Part shown: positions 1 through 9,211 of the stretch, one piece after another
Layout: the number at the start of each line of letters is the position of its first letter
Position numbering within the stretch: the first letter of the stretch is position 1
Origin: Prorocentrum cordatum
Taxonomy: Eukaryota > Sar > Dinophyceae > Prorocentrales > Prorocentraceae
NCBI GenBank assembly: GCA_963575745.1
Contig: CAUYUJ010006335.1
Span: 785,262-849,261, forward strand
Direction: 5' to 3'
Length of the DNA stretch: 64,000 bases
Notes under the pieces: model-generated
Seen by the model: the letters and a program-made list of their open reading frames with translations, nothing else
Told to the model about the DNA's origin: nothing
Databases searched by the model: none
Translations under genes and position numbers: made by a program

Positions 1-386
1 CCGACCGCCGTTCCTTTGCTAACCTTCCCGATGTCTGTGATAGAGTTGTCGATTACTGTGCTTGTGGTCGCCCCTTTCGTGCTCGCACTCGGATAAGGTT
101 CTGGATGTGCAGCCCGCACCGTGGCCTTGATAAGTTAGTGTGCAAAGGCAGAGGAATTTGCTCTTTTACCGGCAAGCCCCACCTGGAGCTCTCCGGTTGT
201 CTTTCTGCGGGTGTTTTTTTTCACCCGTCTCAAAAACGCCTATCCCCCCGTCCATTGCGCACTCCTGGCCGACACGCTGCACAGATCGTGTATAGCACAG
301 CAGGCCACCGAAAGATGGAAACGAATGCGGGGTTAAGCCCCAGCGCAATGCTTGAGTGATGGATTTTATTTCAAGTTGAAGTATGG

Positions 387-477
387 CAGATCTGTGTCGC
401 ACTAGCCAGCCTAGCTTGCCCGTGCTTCATTCGACTCCTCAAGCAGTCTGAGCCACTAGCAAAATAAAGCGATCATG
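387..477 (+). repeat. 91-bp direct repeat, copy 1
   Basis: This block matches 581-671 with only a few substitutions. Both copies begin cagatctgtgtcgcactagc and end near aaaataaagcga. The offset is 194 bp. It may be a small dispersed element or the remains of a tandem duplication; no coding content is visible. Confidence 0.85.
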
Positions 478-580
478 TAAGTGATGCACGAGAATGATTG
501 CTAATGTCTGTCGCCTTCTCGCTCAAGGCACTTCTTTCGGCCCACGCCAGCCCAATGCCTCGTTTAAATGGTCCCTTGAG

Positions 581-671
581 CAGATCTGTGTCGCACTAGC
601 CAGCCTAGCTTGCCCGCGCTTCGTTCGAATCCTCAAGCAGTCTGAGCCACTGGCAAAATAAAGCGACCATG
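581..671 (+). repeat. 91-bp direct repeat, copy 2
   Basis: Second copy of the block at 387-477, in the same orientation, with about six mismatches by eye. The flanks outside the 91 bp do not align well, so the boundary is fairly sharp. Confidence 0.85.
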
Positions 672-1483
672 CGAATGAGTCCAAGTGAGAGGGACAGGAT
701 CTGCGAGCACATGGTCGTATGCACTCCTCGTTCTCCTTTCCTGTCTCCCCGGCATCTCATCCTCGTGAGCTCCCCCACCGTCGTCGTTATGACCAGGATC
801 ACTGACGTTGCATGCAGAATCATCAGAGTAGCATAAACACCTTGTCTTCCCCCTCCCTACTCTGCAACCTGGCGAGGTGGAGTACGATGACATGGAGGGC
901 GGCGCGCACATCGCGCGGCCCGCCCTGGAGTCGATCAAGTACCATGGGAATAGGCTTCGAGAGCCGCCTTTGTTGCTGTGCTGCAGCCCCTTCTCTCCGT
1001 CCAGCTGCTGCTGCTGCCGCTTCTGTTCCTGCCTGGTTCTGCCCCTTTGCTCTCTCGCTCCATTTTCTCTCCTGTTTCGGTTTGTGCTCGCTCCTCTCTC
1101 CACGCGTCTGCTCCTTGCTCCTTTCGCCTCCGCACCTACTTACCCTTTCTATCTTCTTTCCCACATAGCACTCCCTCATACTTCGAGTAGGAGGTCGACT
1201 GCATCCTGATTCGCCCCAGCTAGTTCACCGAATCTACGACCAAACACGTAGACTGTGCTTACACTTGCGAACATTCTACGTGTTTGTTTTAAAGGGGTCG
1301 GCGAAACAAGTATTTGAAGAGTCAATCAATTATGTTGTCGACTTCCTATCCGAGTGCTGATTATGTTGCCTCGTGGCATCCTCAGTGCGCCTTGAAGGGC
1401 GCCGCATCGTCACGTCTAGCGGCCTTCGGCCCATTCCGCCACCGAGCGTGGGTTGCAGGTCAGAGGCCTCTGGGATGCCTGAC

Positions 1484-1680
1484 GGGATCTCTTGGGAGGC
1501 CCCTGGGGAGCCTCTTGGAGTCGGCCTTGGGGTGTCCTGGGGCCCTCTCGGGGGTCTCTTGGGGGCCATTTGGGGCCTGATTTTGGAGCTTCCTGGGGGC
1601 CTCCTGGAGCTCGTGGGGGGCCTGTTGGGGACCGGCTGGCGGTCTCGGGGGCCATCGTGGTGCCAAGGGCTTGAAGGTTC
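1484..1680 (+). repeat. TCTTGG-rich degenerate array
   Basis: Short runs of TCTTGG/TCCTGG separated by GGC-rich spacers, the first of many arrays of this family in the window. It is preceded at 1410-1460 by a module (ggccttcggcccattccgcc) that recurs before the array at 24537, in diverged form at 53870, and inverted near 39790. Long frames through it rich in Gly, Trp, Leu and Ser are a product of the repeat. Confidence 0.7.
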
Positions 1681-1719
1681 GGTTCATGCTCCCCGGGGTG
1701 GGCGGGGGCGAGGGGGGGG

Positions 1720-1743
1720 TATGACGTAACGCCCCCCCCCCCC
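1720..1743 (+). repeat. Left end of inverted structure
   Basis: The sequence tatgacgtaacgc followed by a run of C is the reverse complement of 4711-4723 preceded by a run of G. A second inverted pair lies inside it (1834-1846 against 4341-4353). The whole 3-kb interval could be a mobile unit with terminal inverted repeats or an inverted duplication. Confidence 0.5.
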
Positions 1744-1854
1744 GCCGTGTGGCTCTGGCACCGCAGCCGCGCCCGCGCGCGCGACGCGACGAACGACGAG
1801 CGACGAGCGACGACGACGACGACGACGCGAGCAGCATGTAGGTGGCAATATGCC

Positions 1855-2152
1855 CCACTGCGCCTGTTTACACCACAACGCTCGCGTGCACCACAGCGCG
1901 CGTGTGTATATCACAGCGCCTGCGTACACCGCAACAACCGTGTGCAACGCAGCGCCTGTGTACACCACAGTGCTTGCGTACACTACAGCGCCAGTGTACA
2001 TGTGCACACCGCAGCTACCATGTGCAACACAGCGCCTGTGTACACCACAATGCCTGCGTGCACCGCAGCGCCTGTGCACGCCACAGCGCGTGTCTACACC
2101 ACAGCATCCGCGTGCAACGCAGCGCTGGTGTACACCACGATGCCTGCGTGCA
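1855..2152 (+). repeat. 18-bp minisatellite, array 1
   Basis: About 16 degenerate copies of an 18-bp unit close to cgcctgtgtacaccacaa. Because 18 is a multiple of three, frames stay open and give His/Cys/Val-rich peptides that should not be read as zinc-finger proteins. Related arrays lie at 3583-3725 (same orientation) and 4212-4340 (inverted). Confidence 0.85.
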
Positions 2153-2230
2153 TAGGACAGGTAGAAGGAGCGCGTACGTGTCGCCAAAGGGCCCACATGG
2201 TGCCTGGCGGCTAGACGGAACAATCGTGAT

Positions 2231-3575
2231 TTGTGGGAGGCCCTCTGGGGCAAGATCGTGGATCTTGGAGGCCTCGGGGAGGTTGTTGAATTCGAGTTGT
2301 GCCGTGGGCACCAGCGGGGGCGGAGCGAGACAGCGCGAGGTAACCGATGGGCCGACGCGGCTGCCACTTGTGGGCGCGATCTTCATTGTGCTTCCTCCGC
2401 CTCACGCAGGGCTATGGCAGTGGCTTTCCGTAACTATAACATCTGGCGTCAGTGGATGGTTCAGGCGTTTTCTGTTTTTGATGAGGCGGGCAGGGTTCCC
2501 ACCCTCCCCCGCAAGAGCCGCGCCTCACGGCGTGCACAGTCAACCCAGCCCGAACCTGAGACCGACGTGCCAGCACACCTGCGGCATGTCATGGAGCGTG
2601 TCCCACATCGGCTGATTTTTAGGTGTGTTTACTGCAGGACAGGGGCCAAGACACCCAAGAGAGTCGACCGTCTCTCCTCTCTCTCCTACTCTGCTCGTCT
2701 GCGGATGGGCGAGGGTGCGTCCGAACTCCTGGACTCGCCGCCCTCGCATGCTGGGAGTACCCGTGTGTCTGTGGCCTCTGGGGGGAGTGGGCATGGCCAG
2801 CTCCCCACCAGCCCTCGGGCTGAAGGCGAACTGATCGTGGATCCTCCCGCCGAGGGGCGTACCCAGCATCAGGAGGGAGGGATTCCAGGAGGGGACAGTG
2901 GCACACCTGCTGCTGCCTCTCCTGCTTTCGTTGACGTTGACGTGTCGGACCTTTCTCGTGCGACTGGTCGTCGGTCGTTTAGTTCGGATTCGTCGGGTGA
3001 TGGCCGCCGTGTCCGCAGACGTGTGACCTTTGACCCTGTGGTGTTGATCCGCTCGCCTGCCCAGGATCAGCAGGAGCGGGCGACCCAGCGAGCCGAGGGA
3101 AGAGATAGTGACGGGCCCGCCTTCATGCCATCCAAGCGGCAGAAGGTGGCCCCGCGCAACCCCCGCCCCGCCCTGTCCGCCACCACAGTGCCTGTAGCCC
3201 CCATGCCAACCAGCGGCATCGTCCCGCCTGAATCGGCTAGGGGGCACAGGTGTTGGGTGTCCCCAGGGGAGGTGGTTTTATGCATACGGTGTGGTTTCTT
3301 TACTACAGGCTTAGCTGGCCACCTACTAATTGATTGCGCGCCCCCGCCTCGAGTTGACCTCATGTCTGAGCGGGCGACTCGCAAACGTAAATTATTTCTT
3401 GAGAGGCGTCACCCTGCTGACGAGGGCCGTCCGAATGGACGTGTCATTCGACAGCCGCGACCCCTTCGAGTGGACGACCCCGAGGCCGTCTGGTTGCGCC
3501 TTGGGCCTCCAGGGGCCCACGGCTGGGTCCTTGGGGTCGGAGCCCCCCCGTTTTGGGGGGCCGTTTGGGCAACAG
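2231..3575 (+). pseudogene. 3' fragment of LINE-like retroelement (RNase H end + zinc ribbon)
   Basis: The frame from 2231 holds the C-terminal part of a retroelement polyprotein. Residues 27-42 show the last RNase H motifs: GHQ, then GN at 38-39 followed by WAD with D42. A Ser/Pro/Arg-rich linker follows to about residue 335. Then comes a zinc-ribbon-like segment, GHRCW, C351-x2-C354 (LCIRCG), C369 and a basic stretch with RKRKLF and HP, which I associate with the C-termini of dinoflagellate LINE-type proteins. Endonuclease and reverse transcriptase are missing, so this is a 5'-truncated copy, the usual outcome of LINE retrotransposition. The frame runs past the domain end into the 18-bp minisatellite at 3583, so the last ~60 residues are not element protein. 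The flanking arrays suggest insertion into the minisatellite. Confidence 0.6.
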
Positions 3576-3582
3576 CTCTTGT

Positions 3583-3725
3583 GCACACAGCGCTTGCGAA
3601 CACCACATCAGCCGTGCGCAACACAGCACCAGTGTACACCACAATGCCTGCGTGCATTGCAGTGCCTGTGTTCACCACAACGCCTGTGCGCACCACAGCA
3701 ACCGTGTGCAACACAACACCACTGT
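3583..3725 (+). repeat. 18-bp minisatellite, array 2
   Basis: Same 18-bp unit and orientation as 1855-2152, directly after the retroelement fragment. The two arrays may be halves of one array split by the insertion. Confidence 0.8.
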
Positions 3726-3729
3726 TGTA

Positions 3730-4211
3730 TATTGAATGTTATAACGAATCCGTATGACAAATAGGATCGCATGTGGATTCCACAGAAGACAATAGTAACT
3801 AATCATTAGGGACAACTGAGCGCCGCTGGATTCTACGAGTCCTCGCGAGTCCGCCCGCATCACCCTGACTCCTCCCATTTGCGTCCAGGAGGCTCCAGCT
3901 AAATTGGCCGTCCGAGAAGCAAGTGGACGGATTCATTAGACCATTCTGCGGTGCGCGCTGAAATGCGCACGTGCGCTGTAGCGCCAACCCACACGACAGG
4001 GGGTAAGGAGGAGGAGGATAAGGCACTGGCTGGGAGCGGCCGCGCAGTCAGAGCGCTAGGGCCGCCACAGAAGACTGAAACAGACGCAAGCGTCGCCTCG
4101 GCCGTCGGTGAGCGGCCAACCTCCCCCCCCAGGGTTCTCGGAGGTGGCCACGACGGAGAAAAACAGAGGCTGCGCGACAGGGCGGCAGCACGAATTTGGG
4201 CCAGGACGCTC
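3730..4211. other. Spacer without recognised gene
   Basis: Sequence between the second and third minisatellite arrays. It is less repetitive than its surroundings. I recognise no domain in any frame. Confidence 0.4.
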
Positions 4212-4340
4212 GCAGGCACGGTAGCACAAATTGACGCTGTGTTGCACGCGGCTGCTGTGGTGTACATAGGCGGTGTGGTGTACACAGGCGTTGTGGTGCA
4301 CGCAGGCACTGTGGTGTACACAGGCGTTGTGGTGCAAATC
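4212..4340 (-). repeat. 18-bp minisatellite, inverted array
   Basis: About seven copies of the 18-bp unit in reverse orientation (ggcgttgtggtgcacgca and similar). It ends at gccacctacatgc (4341-4353), the reverse complement of the sequence that opens array 1 at 1834-1846, which shows that arrays 1 and 3 are an inverted pair. Confidence 0.8.
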
Positions 4341-4531
4341 GCCACCTACATGCTGGCGCTACCCGTCCTCCGTCATTCCTGGGCATTCCCAGACGCCGCT
4401 GGCGCGAAACGTGACGACATCGACCCCCTCCACCCCCCCTAGATGATTGCCGTCATCGGCCCCGAATAAAAAAAGGCTTCAGTCGCGTCCGCGCGCACGA
4501 CGACTATGAGCGACGAGCGACAAGCCGACGA

Positions 4532-4618
<87 letters not shown>
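4532..4618 (+). repeat. (GAC)n microsatellite
   Basis: About 29 uninterrupted GAC/ACG triplets. The lead-in gagcgacgagcgac resembles 1795-1812, where the same triplet is present in a shorter run, so expansion appears to have happened in one copy only. Confidence 0.95.
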
Positions 4619-4710
4619 TGCGGACCAGATTCCCGTGCGCAGTGCTACGCGGACGCCTACGCGGATCCCAAAATGCACGGCGGCAGTGCCCGGAGCGCAC
4701 TGGGGGGGGA

Positions 4711-4723
4711 GCGTTACGTCATA
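4711..4723 (-). repeat. Right end of inverted structure
   Basis: The sequence gcgttacgtcata, preceded by a run of G, is the reverse complement of 1720-1732. See the left end at 1720. Confidence 0.5.
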
Positions 4724-4773
4724 GGGCGGGGGGGGGAGTGGGGGCCATGACGCCCGTCATGCCCCAAACAATA

Positions 4774-5175
4774 AAGAAACGGGCTCTTGGGGGCCTCTTT
4801 TGGGCCGTCTTGGGGCTGTCTTGGACCGTCAGGGGGCGTTTGTTGGGGGCCTCTTGGGCCGTCTTGGGGCGATCTTGGGGGCCTCTTGGGCCGCCTTCGG
4901 AGCGTCGAAAGCCCGAACAGGCGAGAATACGAAAATCCTTGGAACATCAATGATTCGGGCCTCCTGGGATCTTTTCGGGGGTCTTCTTGGAGACCTCCTG
5001 GGACGTCTTGGCGGCCTCTTGCGTCATCTTGGGGCCATCTTAGGCGTCTTGGAGCAATCTTGGGGCGATTTCGAGGCTTCTTGGGCCCTCTTGGGTCTTG
5101 GGGTCCACTTGGCCCGTCTTGGGGCCTTCTGGAATCTGGGAAAGTTACGCGGTCGAGCCCGGGAACGCGGGAGAG
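4774..5175 (+). repeat. TCTTGG-rich array with A-block
   Basis: Array of TCTTGG repeats containing at about 4893-4966 a less repetitive A-rich block (gcgagaatacgaaaatcc, then gaacatcaatgatt) that recurs in most arrays of this family. Confidence 0.75.
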
Positions 5176-5406
5176 CGCCCAGGAAATTTGAGATTTTGGA
5201 TTTCCTGCCCCTAACCACACTAGTACAACACGGAATATCCGAGAGATCTAGAAACTCTGGAAACACTCCACATCGTGCCTCGAAGCACGGTGGCGGATCA
5301 TGAGCCACAGGAGGGCAAACCGATCCTTCGTCAGTCCAGTGGAGCGTGTCATCGCATCGTACCTGGCGTTTCGCAAGCGTCCCACATGTTCGCAGTATTT
5401 CCACCC

Positions 5407-5905
5407 ATCATGATGATGGTGATGATGATGATGACGGGGAGGATGAGGAGGATGCGGAACGAAGACTACGATGCTGATGCTGCGGGTGAAGCTGCTGCTG
5501 ATGATGGTGATGCTGATGGTGGTGGTGATGATGCTGATGCTGGTGTTGGCGCTGTTGTTGATGCTGCTGCTGCTGGTGATGGTGATGCTGGTGCTGCTGA
5601 TGATGTTGATGATGCTGGCGCTGTTGCTGCTGATGTAGGTGATGATCATCATGATCATGCTGCTGCTGATGATGAAGGTGATGCTGTTAATGCTAATGAT
5701 GATGTTGTTGATCATGACGATTATGATGATTATGGTGATGGTGATGCTGACGATGCTGATGCTGATGATGGTGATAATGGTGGCGATGGCGATGCTAATG
5801 GTTTTGATGATGATGGGGTGATGATGATGCTGTTGGGGATGCAGATGATGATGTTGATGGTGATGGTGATGGTGATGGTGATGCGTATCATGACTATCAT
5901 GATTT
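5407..5905 (+). repeat. GAT/GCT triplet array
   Basis: Long array of GAT with GCT, GGT and GTT variants in triplet phase. It opens frames of poly-Asp/Ala on one strand and Ile/Ser/His on the other. No protein domain is involved. Confidence 0.9.
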
Positions 5906-5910
5906 GGATT

Positions 5911-6109
5911 ATGAAGAGGAGGAGCAGGAGGAGGAGGAAGAGGAGGAGGAGGAATATGAGGAATGGGGAGGAGTAGGACACGGAGGAGGAGGAAGAGGAG
6001 GACAAGGAGCTGGAGGAGGAGGAGGAGGAGGAGGAGGAGGAGGAGCAGGAGGAGAAGGAGGATGAGGAGGAGAAGGAGGAGGAAGAGGAGGAGGAGGAGG
6101 AGGAACGAT
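5911..6109 (+). repeat. (GGA)n array
   Basis: Purine-only GGA/GAA triplets directly following the GAT array, giving poly-Glu, poly-Arg or poly-Gly frames and poly-Ser/Pro/Leu on the other strand. Confidence 0.95.
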
Positions 6110-6254
6110 CCCGGTGGCTGGGTTGCAGCTGTTTGGCTCGAGGTCTGGCGTTTTTTTCTGCCTTGCGAGTTCCTGGGAGGGGCTTGCGGGGCCGCCAGGC
6201 GCCATGAGCCTCCGTGGCTCCATCGCGTCCTCCTTGTGGCAGGACCTGGCGGGG

Positions 6255-6740
6255 AGGCGAACATGGGAGGGTATGGGGACGGGGGGAGGGGAGCGTGGGT
6301 GGGTGTAGGGAAGGATCGGGAGGGGTTGGCAAGGAAGGTACCCGAGGAAAGGGGAAAGGGCGGGATGGAGGGGGAGCGGGAGGGAGGGGGGGGGGGCTTC
6401 AGGTATGGGGAGGTTAAGGGGATGGGAGGGGAAGCTGGAGGGATTTAGGAGGAGCTTGGGGGGAACGACGACGGGGGTTTGTGGTCGATGAGACTTGATG
6501 GAGCAAGGGCTAGAGGAGGACACGGGGATAGGAGGAGGGAGGGAAGGGACTGGGTCGGAGTGGGGGCTGGGGAGGGGAGGAGAAGAAAGGGGAAACGACG
6601 TGATGTGGAGGGACATGTGTAATAGGATGGTGCAGGCAGGATGGGGGGATGGCAGGTGAGGGATAGGGCATGGGGAAGGGGTAGGAGTAGGTTTCGAGTC
6701 CCACCCCATCAAGCAACGTAAACCGGACAGAAGGAGGGGA
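6255..6740 (+). repeat. G-rich low-complexity region
   Basis: GGGA/GGGT-rich sequence without fixed period. The reverse strand reads as Pro/Ser/His-rich peptide, which is low complexity only. Runs of four to eight G suggest possible G-quadruplexes. Confidence 0.6.
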
Positions 6741-7019
6741 GATGGGATGAGGAGGACGGGAAAGATGAGAACTCAATACCCCCAGAGAGTGCCTCCCCAA
6801 AGGACTCGGCCCGAGAGGGCACCGCCAACAGTTCGCCTGTCTACGCCGCAACGGGTGCGCCCAACAACGTGCAGAGGCCGTGCTCGTCTTTGCCTCGGTA
6901 GTGTTGTGTACGCACGGCTTATGTTTCTCTTTGTGCTACTCCTTTGTGTATGCACACCAGGCAGTTTCGGTATTCGACGCACATCCCTCCTATTCAAGTG
7001 GCTTGTGTTGCTCTTCCGA

Positions 7020-7370
7020 CCCCCATATTGGGCTTCTTGGGAGGCTCTTTTGGGCACCTGGGAGGCTTTTCGGGGCTTCTTGAGAGCCTCTCAGGGGCTT
7101 CTTGGGATCCTCGTGGAGGCTTCTTGGGGCCGCTTGGGGGCGCCACTGGGGCCTCTGAGGGTCTCTTGAAGTCATCTTGGGAAAAGGCCCGAGACGATAC
7201 TTCGTGTTCTCTCTTGGGCCCCACTTAGGGCCTTGTTGTCGCTCTCTCGGGCGGTCTTGGGAGCCCCTGTGGCCGTCGTGGGGCCCTTTGGAAACTTCTT
7301 AGAGCCTTCTCAGGGGGCCTTCTGGGCCGTCCTGGGACGATTCTGGGGACCCCTCGGGCCGCCTTGGACG
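7020..7370 (+). repeat. TCTTGG-rich array
   Basis: Another array of the family, here with cttcttggggc and gcctcttgg units. No conserved core module follows it. Confidence 0.7.
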
Positions 7371-7636
7371 CTGTCAAGACGAGCAAGGCGAGTATGCTGC
7401 ACTTCTGCGTTTTCTCATGGGGATTGAGATCTTTGCCTCTTGTTGCCCCTTCGGCGGTCCTCTGGGAGCACTCGGGGAGAGGGAACGAGGGAGGGGGCAG
7501 CCACATGTCTCACACGCCTTGTCACCCCCGCCAAGCGGGTGGCGGCGGATTTTTCTCTCTGGCGCTTCGCCATCCAGGTGCTACACGTGCATCTCTGACT
7601 GCCCACGTTTCTGTCTAGATGTTTGGCTCTGCTTGC

Positions 7637-8010
7637 AGTCGGGCGAGCTATCGGACCAGAAGGTTTCCGAGCTTTCGGGCCTCCTCGAGGACTTCTTGGA
7701 GGGGTCTTGGACCGTCTTGGAGGCCTCATGCTGGCCTTTTGGGCAGTCTAAGGCCATCTTGAGGCCATCTGAGGCCGTCTTGGGTGCATCTTGGGGCCAT
7801 CTTCGCCGTCTTGGAGGCTTTCTTGGCCGTCTTAGAGGCATCTTGGAGGCCATCTTGGCCGTCTTGGAGACCATCTTGAGCGTCTTGGGGGCTTCTTTGG
7901 CCGTCTTGGGGTCTTGTTGGGGCCCTCTTGGGGCCCTCTTGGCCTGTCATGGGGCCATCTTGGAGGCCTCTTGGGCGCTCTTGGGGCGATGTTGGGGGCC
8001 TCTTGGGCCG
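7637..8010 (+). repeat. Segmental duplication, copy 1 (TCTTGG array)
   Basis: This segment aligns almost end to end with 8561-8946. Both start gtcgggcgagctatcggacc and share the order of imperfect units. The match shows that these arrays spread by copying of whole segments as well as by local slippage. Confidence 0.85.
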
Positions 8011-8115
8011 TCGGAGAGCTGAAAAGAAGAAATGCCCAAATCCGTAAAAACCGAAGGACCATCAATGATGTTGGCCTCTTCGGGCCCTCCTGGAGGACGT
8101 CTTGGAGGCCTCTTG
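8006..8115 (+). repeat. A-block dispersed repeat (best copy)
   Basis: A conserved block of about 100 nt linking arrays: gtcggagagctgaaaa, an A-rich middle, accatcaatgatgttgg, and ttcgggccctcctggaggac. Recognisable copies lie near 4893, 8934, 21028, 22416, 22768, 23136, 23712, 24098, 24955, 32945 and 54290 on this strand, and near 39425 and 39845 inverted. No coding potential is conserved. Confidence 0.7.
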
Positions 8116-8285
8116 GGGCCCTCTTGGGCAGTCTTGGGCCATCTCTTGGAGTCATCTTGGGCCGTCTTGGAGTCTTCATGGACGAACTTGAAGGCATCTT
8201 GGACTCTCTCGGGCCGTCTTGGAGCCATCTTGGACCATCTTGGGCGGACTTGGAGGCCATCTTAGAGGCCATCTTGAGCCGTCTT

Positions 8286-8556
8286 GGAGAATTTGTTGCG
8301 GACGTTGAGGTGGTTGCGGGGCCTTTCTTGGACCCCGGCGGGTTCGGCCGAAGCCCCGGGGGGAGTTCTTTTGGAAAAGAACCAACACCAAAATCGAAAT
8401 GTTCTAGCACGCCGGGCACCCCTGGGGCAAGCCAACAGGGGGCCGCCGCCCCCTGCCTTTTTGGAAGCGTTTGCGTGGCCGAAAGTTGGGTTTGAGCTTG
8501 GCCAAGTTATCGGGCCACGCGTTCCCCGAGTGAATTTCAAAAGCTTTCGGGGAACT
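8286..8556 (+). repeat. 300-bp core module, copy 1
   Basis: Unique-looking sequence from gcggacgttgaggtggttgc through gttcttttggaaaagaacc (itself an inverted repeat) to ctttcggggaac. Near copies are at 11692-11994 and 23362-23675, with a partial one at 24370-24560. It always follows a TCTTGG array, so the two form one composite family. Confidence 0.85.
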
Positions 8557-8560
8557 CGGA

Positions 8561-8946
8561 GTCGGGCGAGCTATCGGACCAGATGGTTTCCGAGCTTTCG
8601 GGCCTTCCTGGAGGACGTCTTGGAGGGGTCTTGGGCCGTCTTGGAGGCCTCTTGCGGGCCTTTTGGGTAGTCTAAGGCCATCTTGAGGCCATCTGGGGCC
8701 GTCTTGGGTGCATCTTGGGGCCATCTTCGCCGTCTTGGAGGCTTTCTTCGCCGTCTTGGAGGCATCTTGGAGGCCATCTTGGCAGTTTTGGAGGCCATCT
8801 TGGGCGTCTTCGGGGCCATCTTGGGCCGTCTTGGGGTCTTGTTAGGGCCCTCTTGGCCTGTCATGGGGCCATATTTGAGGCCTCTTGGGCGCTCTTGGGA
8901 CGATGTTGGGGGCATCTTGGGCCGTCTTGGGCCGTCGGAGAGCTGA
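8561..8946 (+). repeat. Segmental duplication, copy 2 (TCTTGG array)
   Basis: Second copy of 7637-8010. It ends in an A-block at 8934-9005. Confidence 0.85.
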
Positions 8947-9083
8947 AAAACAGAAAATGGCAACATCCTTCAAACATCTAGGGAGAAACAATGATTCCCC
9001 ACATGCTTAGTGGGGTTCTGGTTTTCTTCCATGCCTCGTCGCACCCGCGCTCCCTCACCTCACCTCCCTCTTCCCCTTCTCGC

Positions 9084-9211
9084 ACAGCGCAGCACAGCAC
9101 AGCACAGCACATCACAGCACAGCACAGGACAGCACAGCACTGCTCAGCATAGCTCAGCACAGCTCAGCTCAGCTCAGCACAGCACCGCACAGCACAGCTC
9201 AGCTCAGCTCA
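9084..9211 (+). repeat. CAGCA/CAGCT pentanucleotide array
   Basis: Degenerate 5-bp repeats (agcac, agctc) leading directly into the 90-bp satellite. Confidence 0.9.

Larger units (their letters stand above)
1..1300. other. No gene recognised; CT-rich stretch
   Basis: I see no recognisable coding domain in this stretch. It holds the 91-bp direct repeat annotated separately and a pyrimidine-rich stretch at about 970-1165 that opens frames on both strands without any domain. The short open frames overlap each other on both strands and look like chance. Confidence 0.5.

Noticed and set aside
1684-2615. Cys/His-rich frames that look like zinc-finger proteins
   Set aside because: They are translations of the 18-bp minisatellite; spacing follows the repeat unit and not a zinc-finger pattern.
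5248-6712. Poly-His, poly-Ser, poly-Pro and poly-Asp proteins in triplet arrays
   Set aside because: Pure triplet-repeat translation on both strands; the same holds for 21.3-22.1, 27.2-27.8, 37.3-37.6, 41.3-41.7, 50.3-51.3 and 52.0-52.8 kb.
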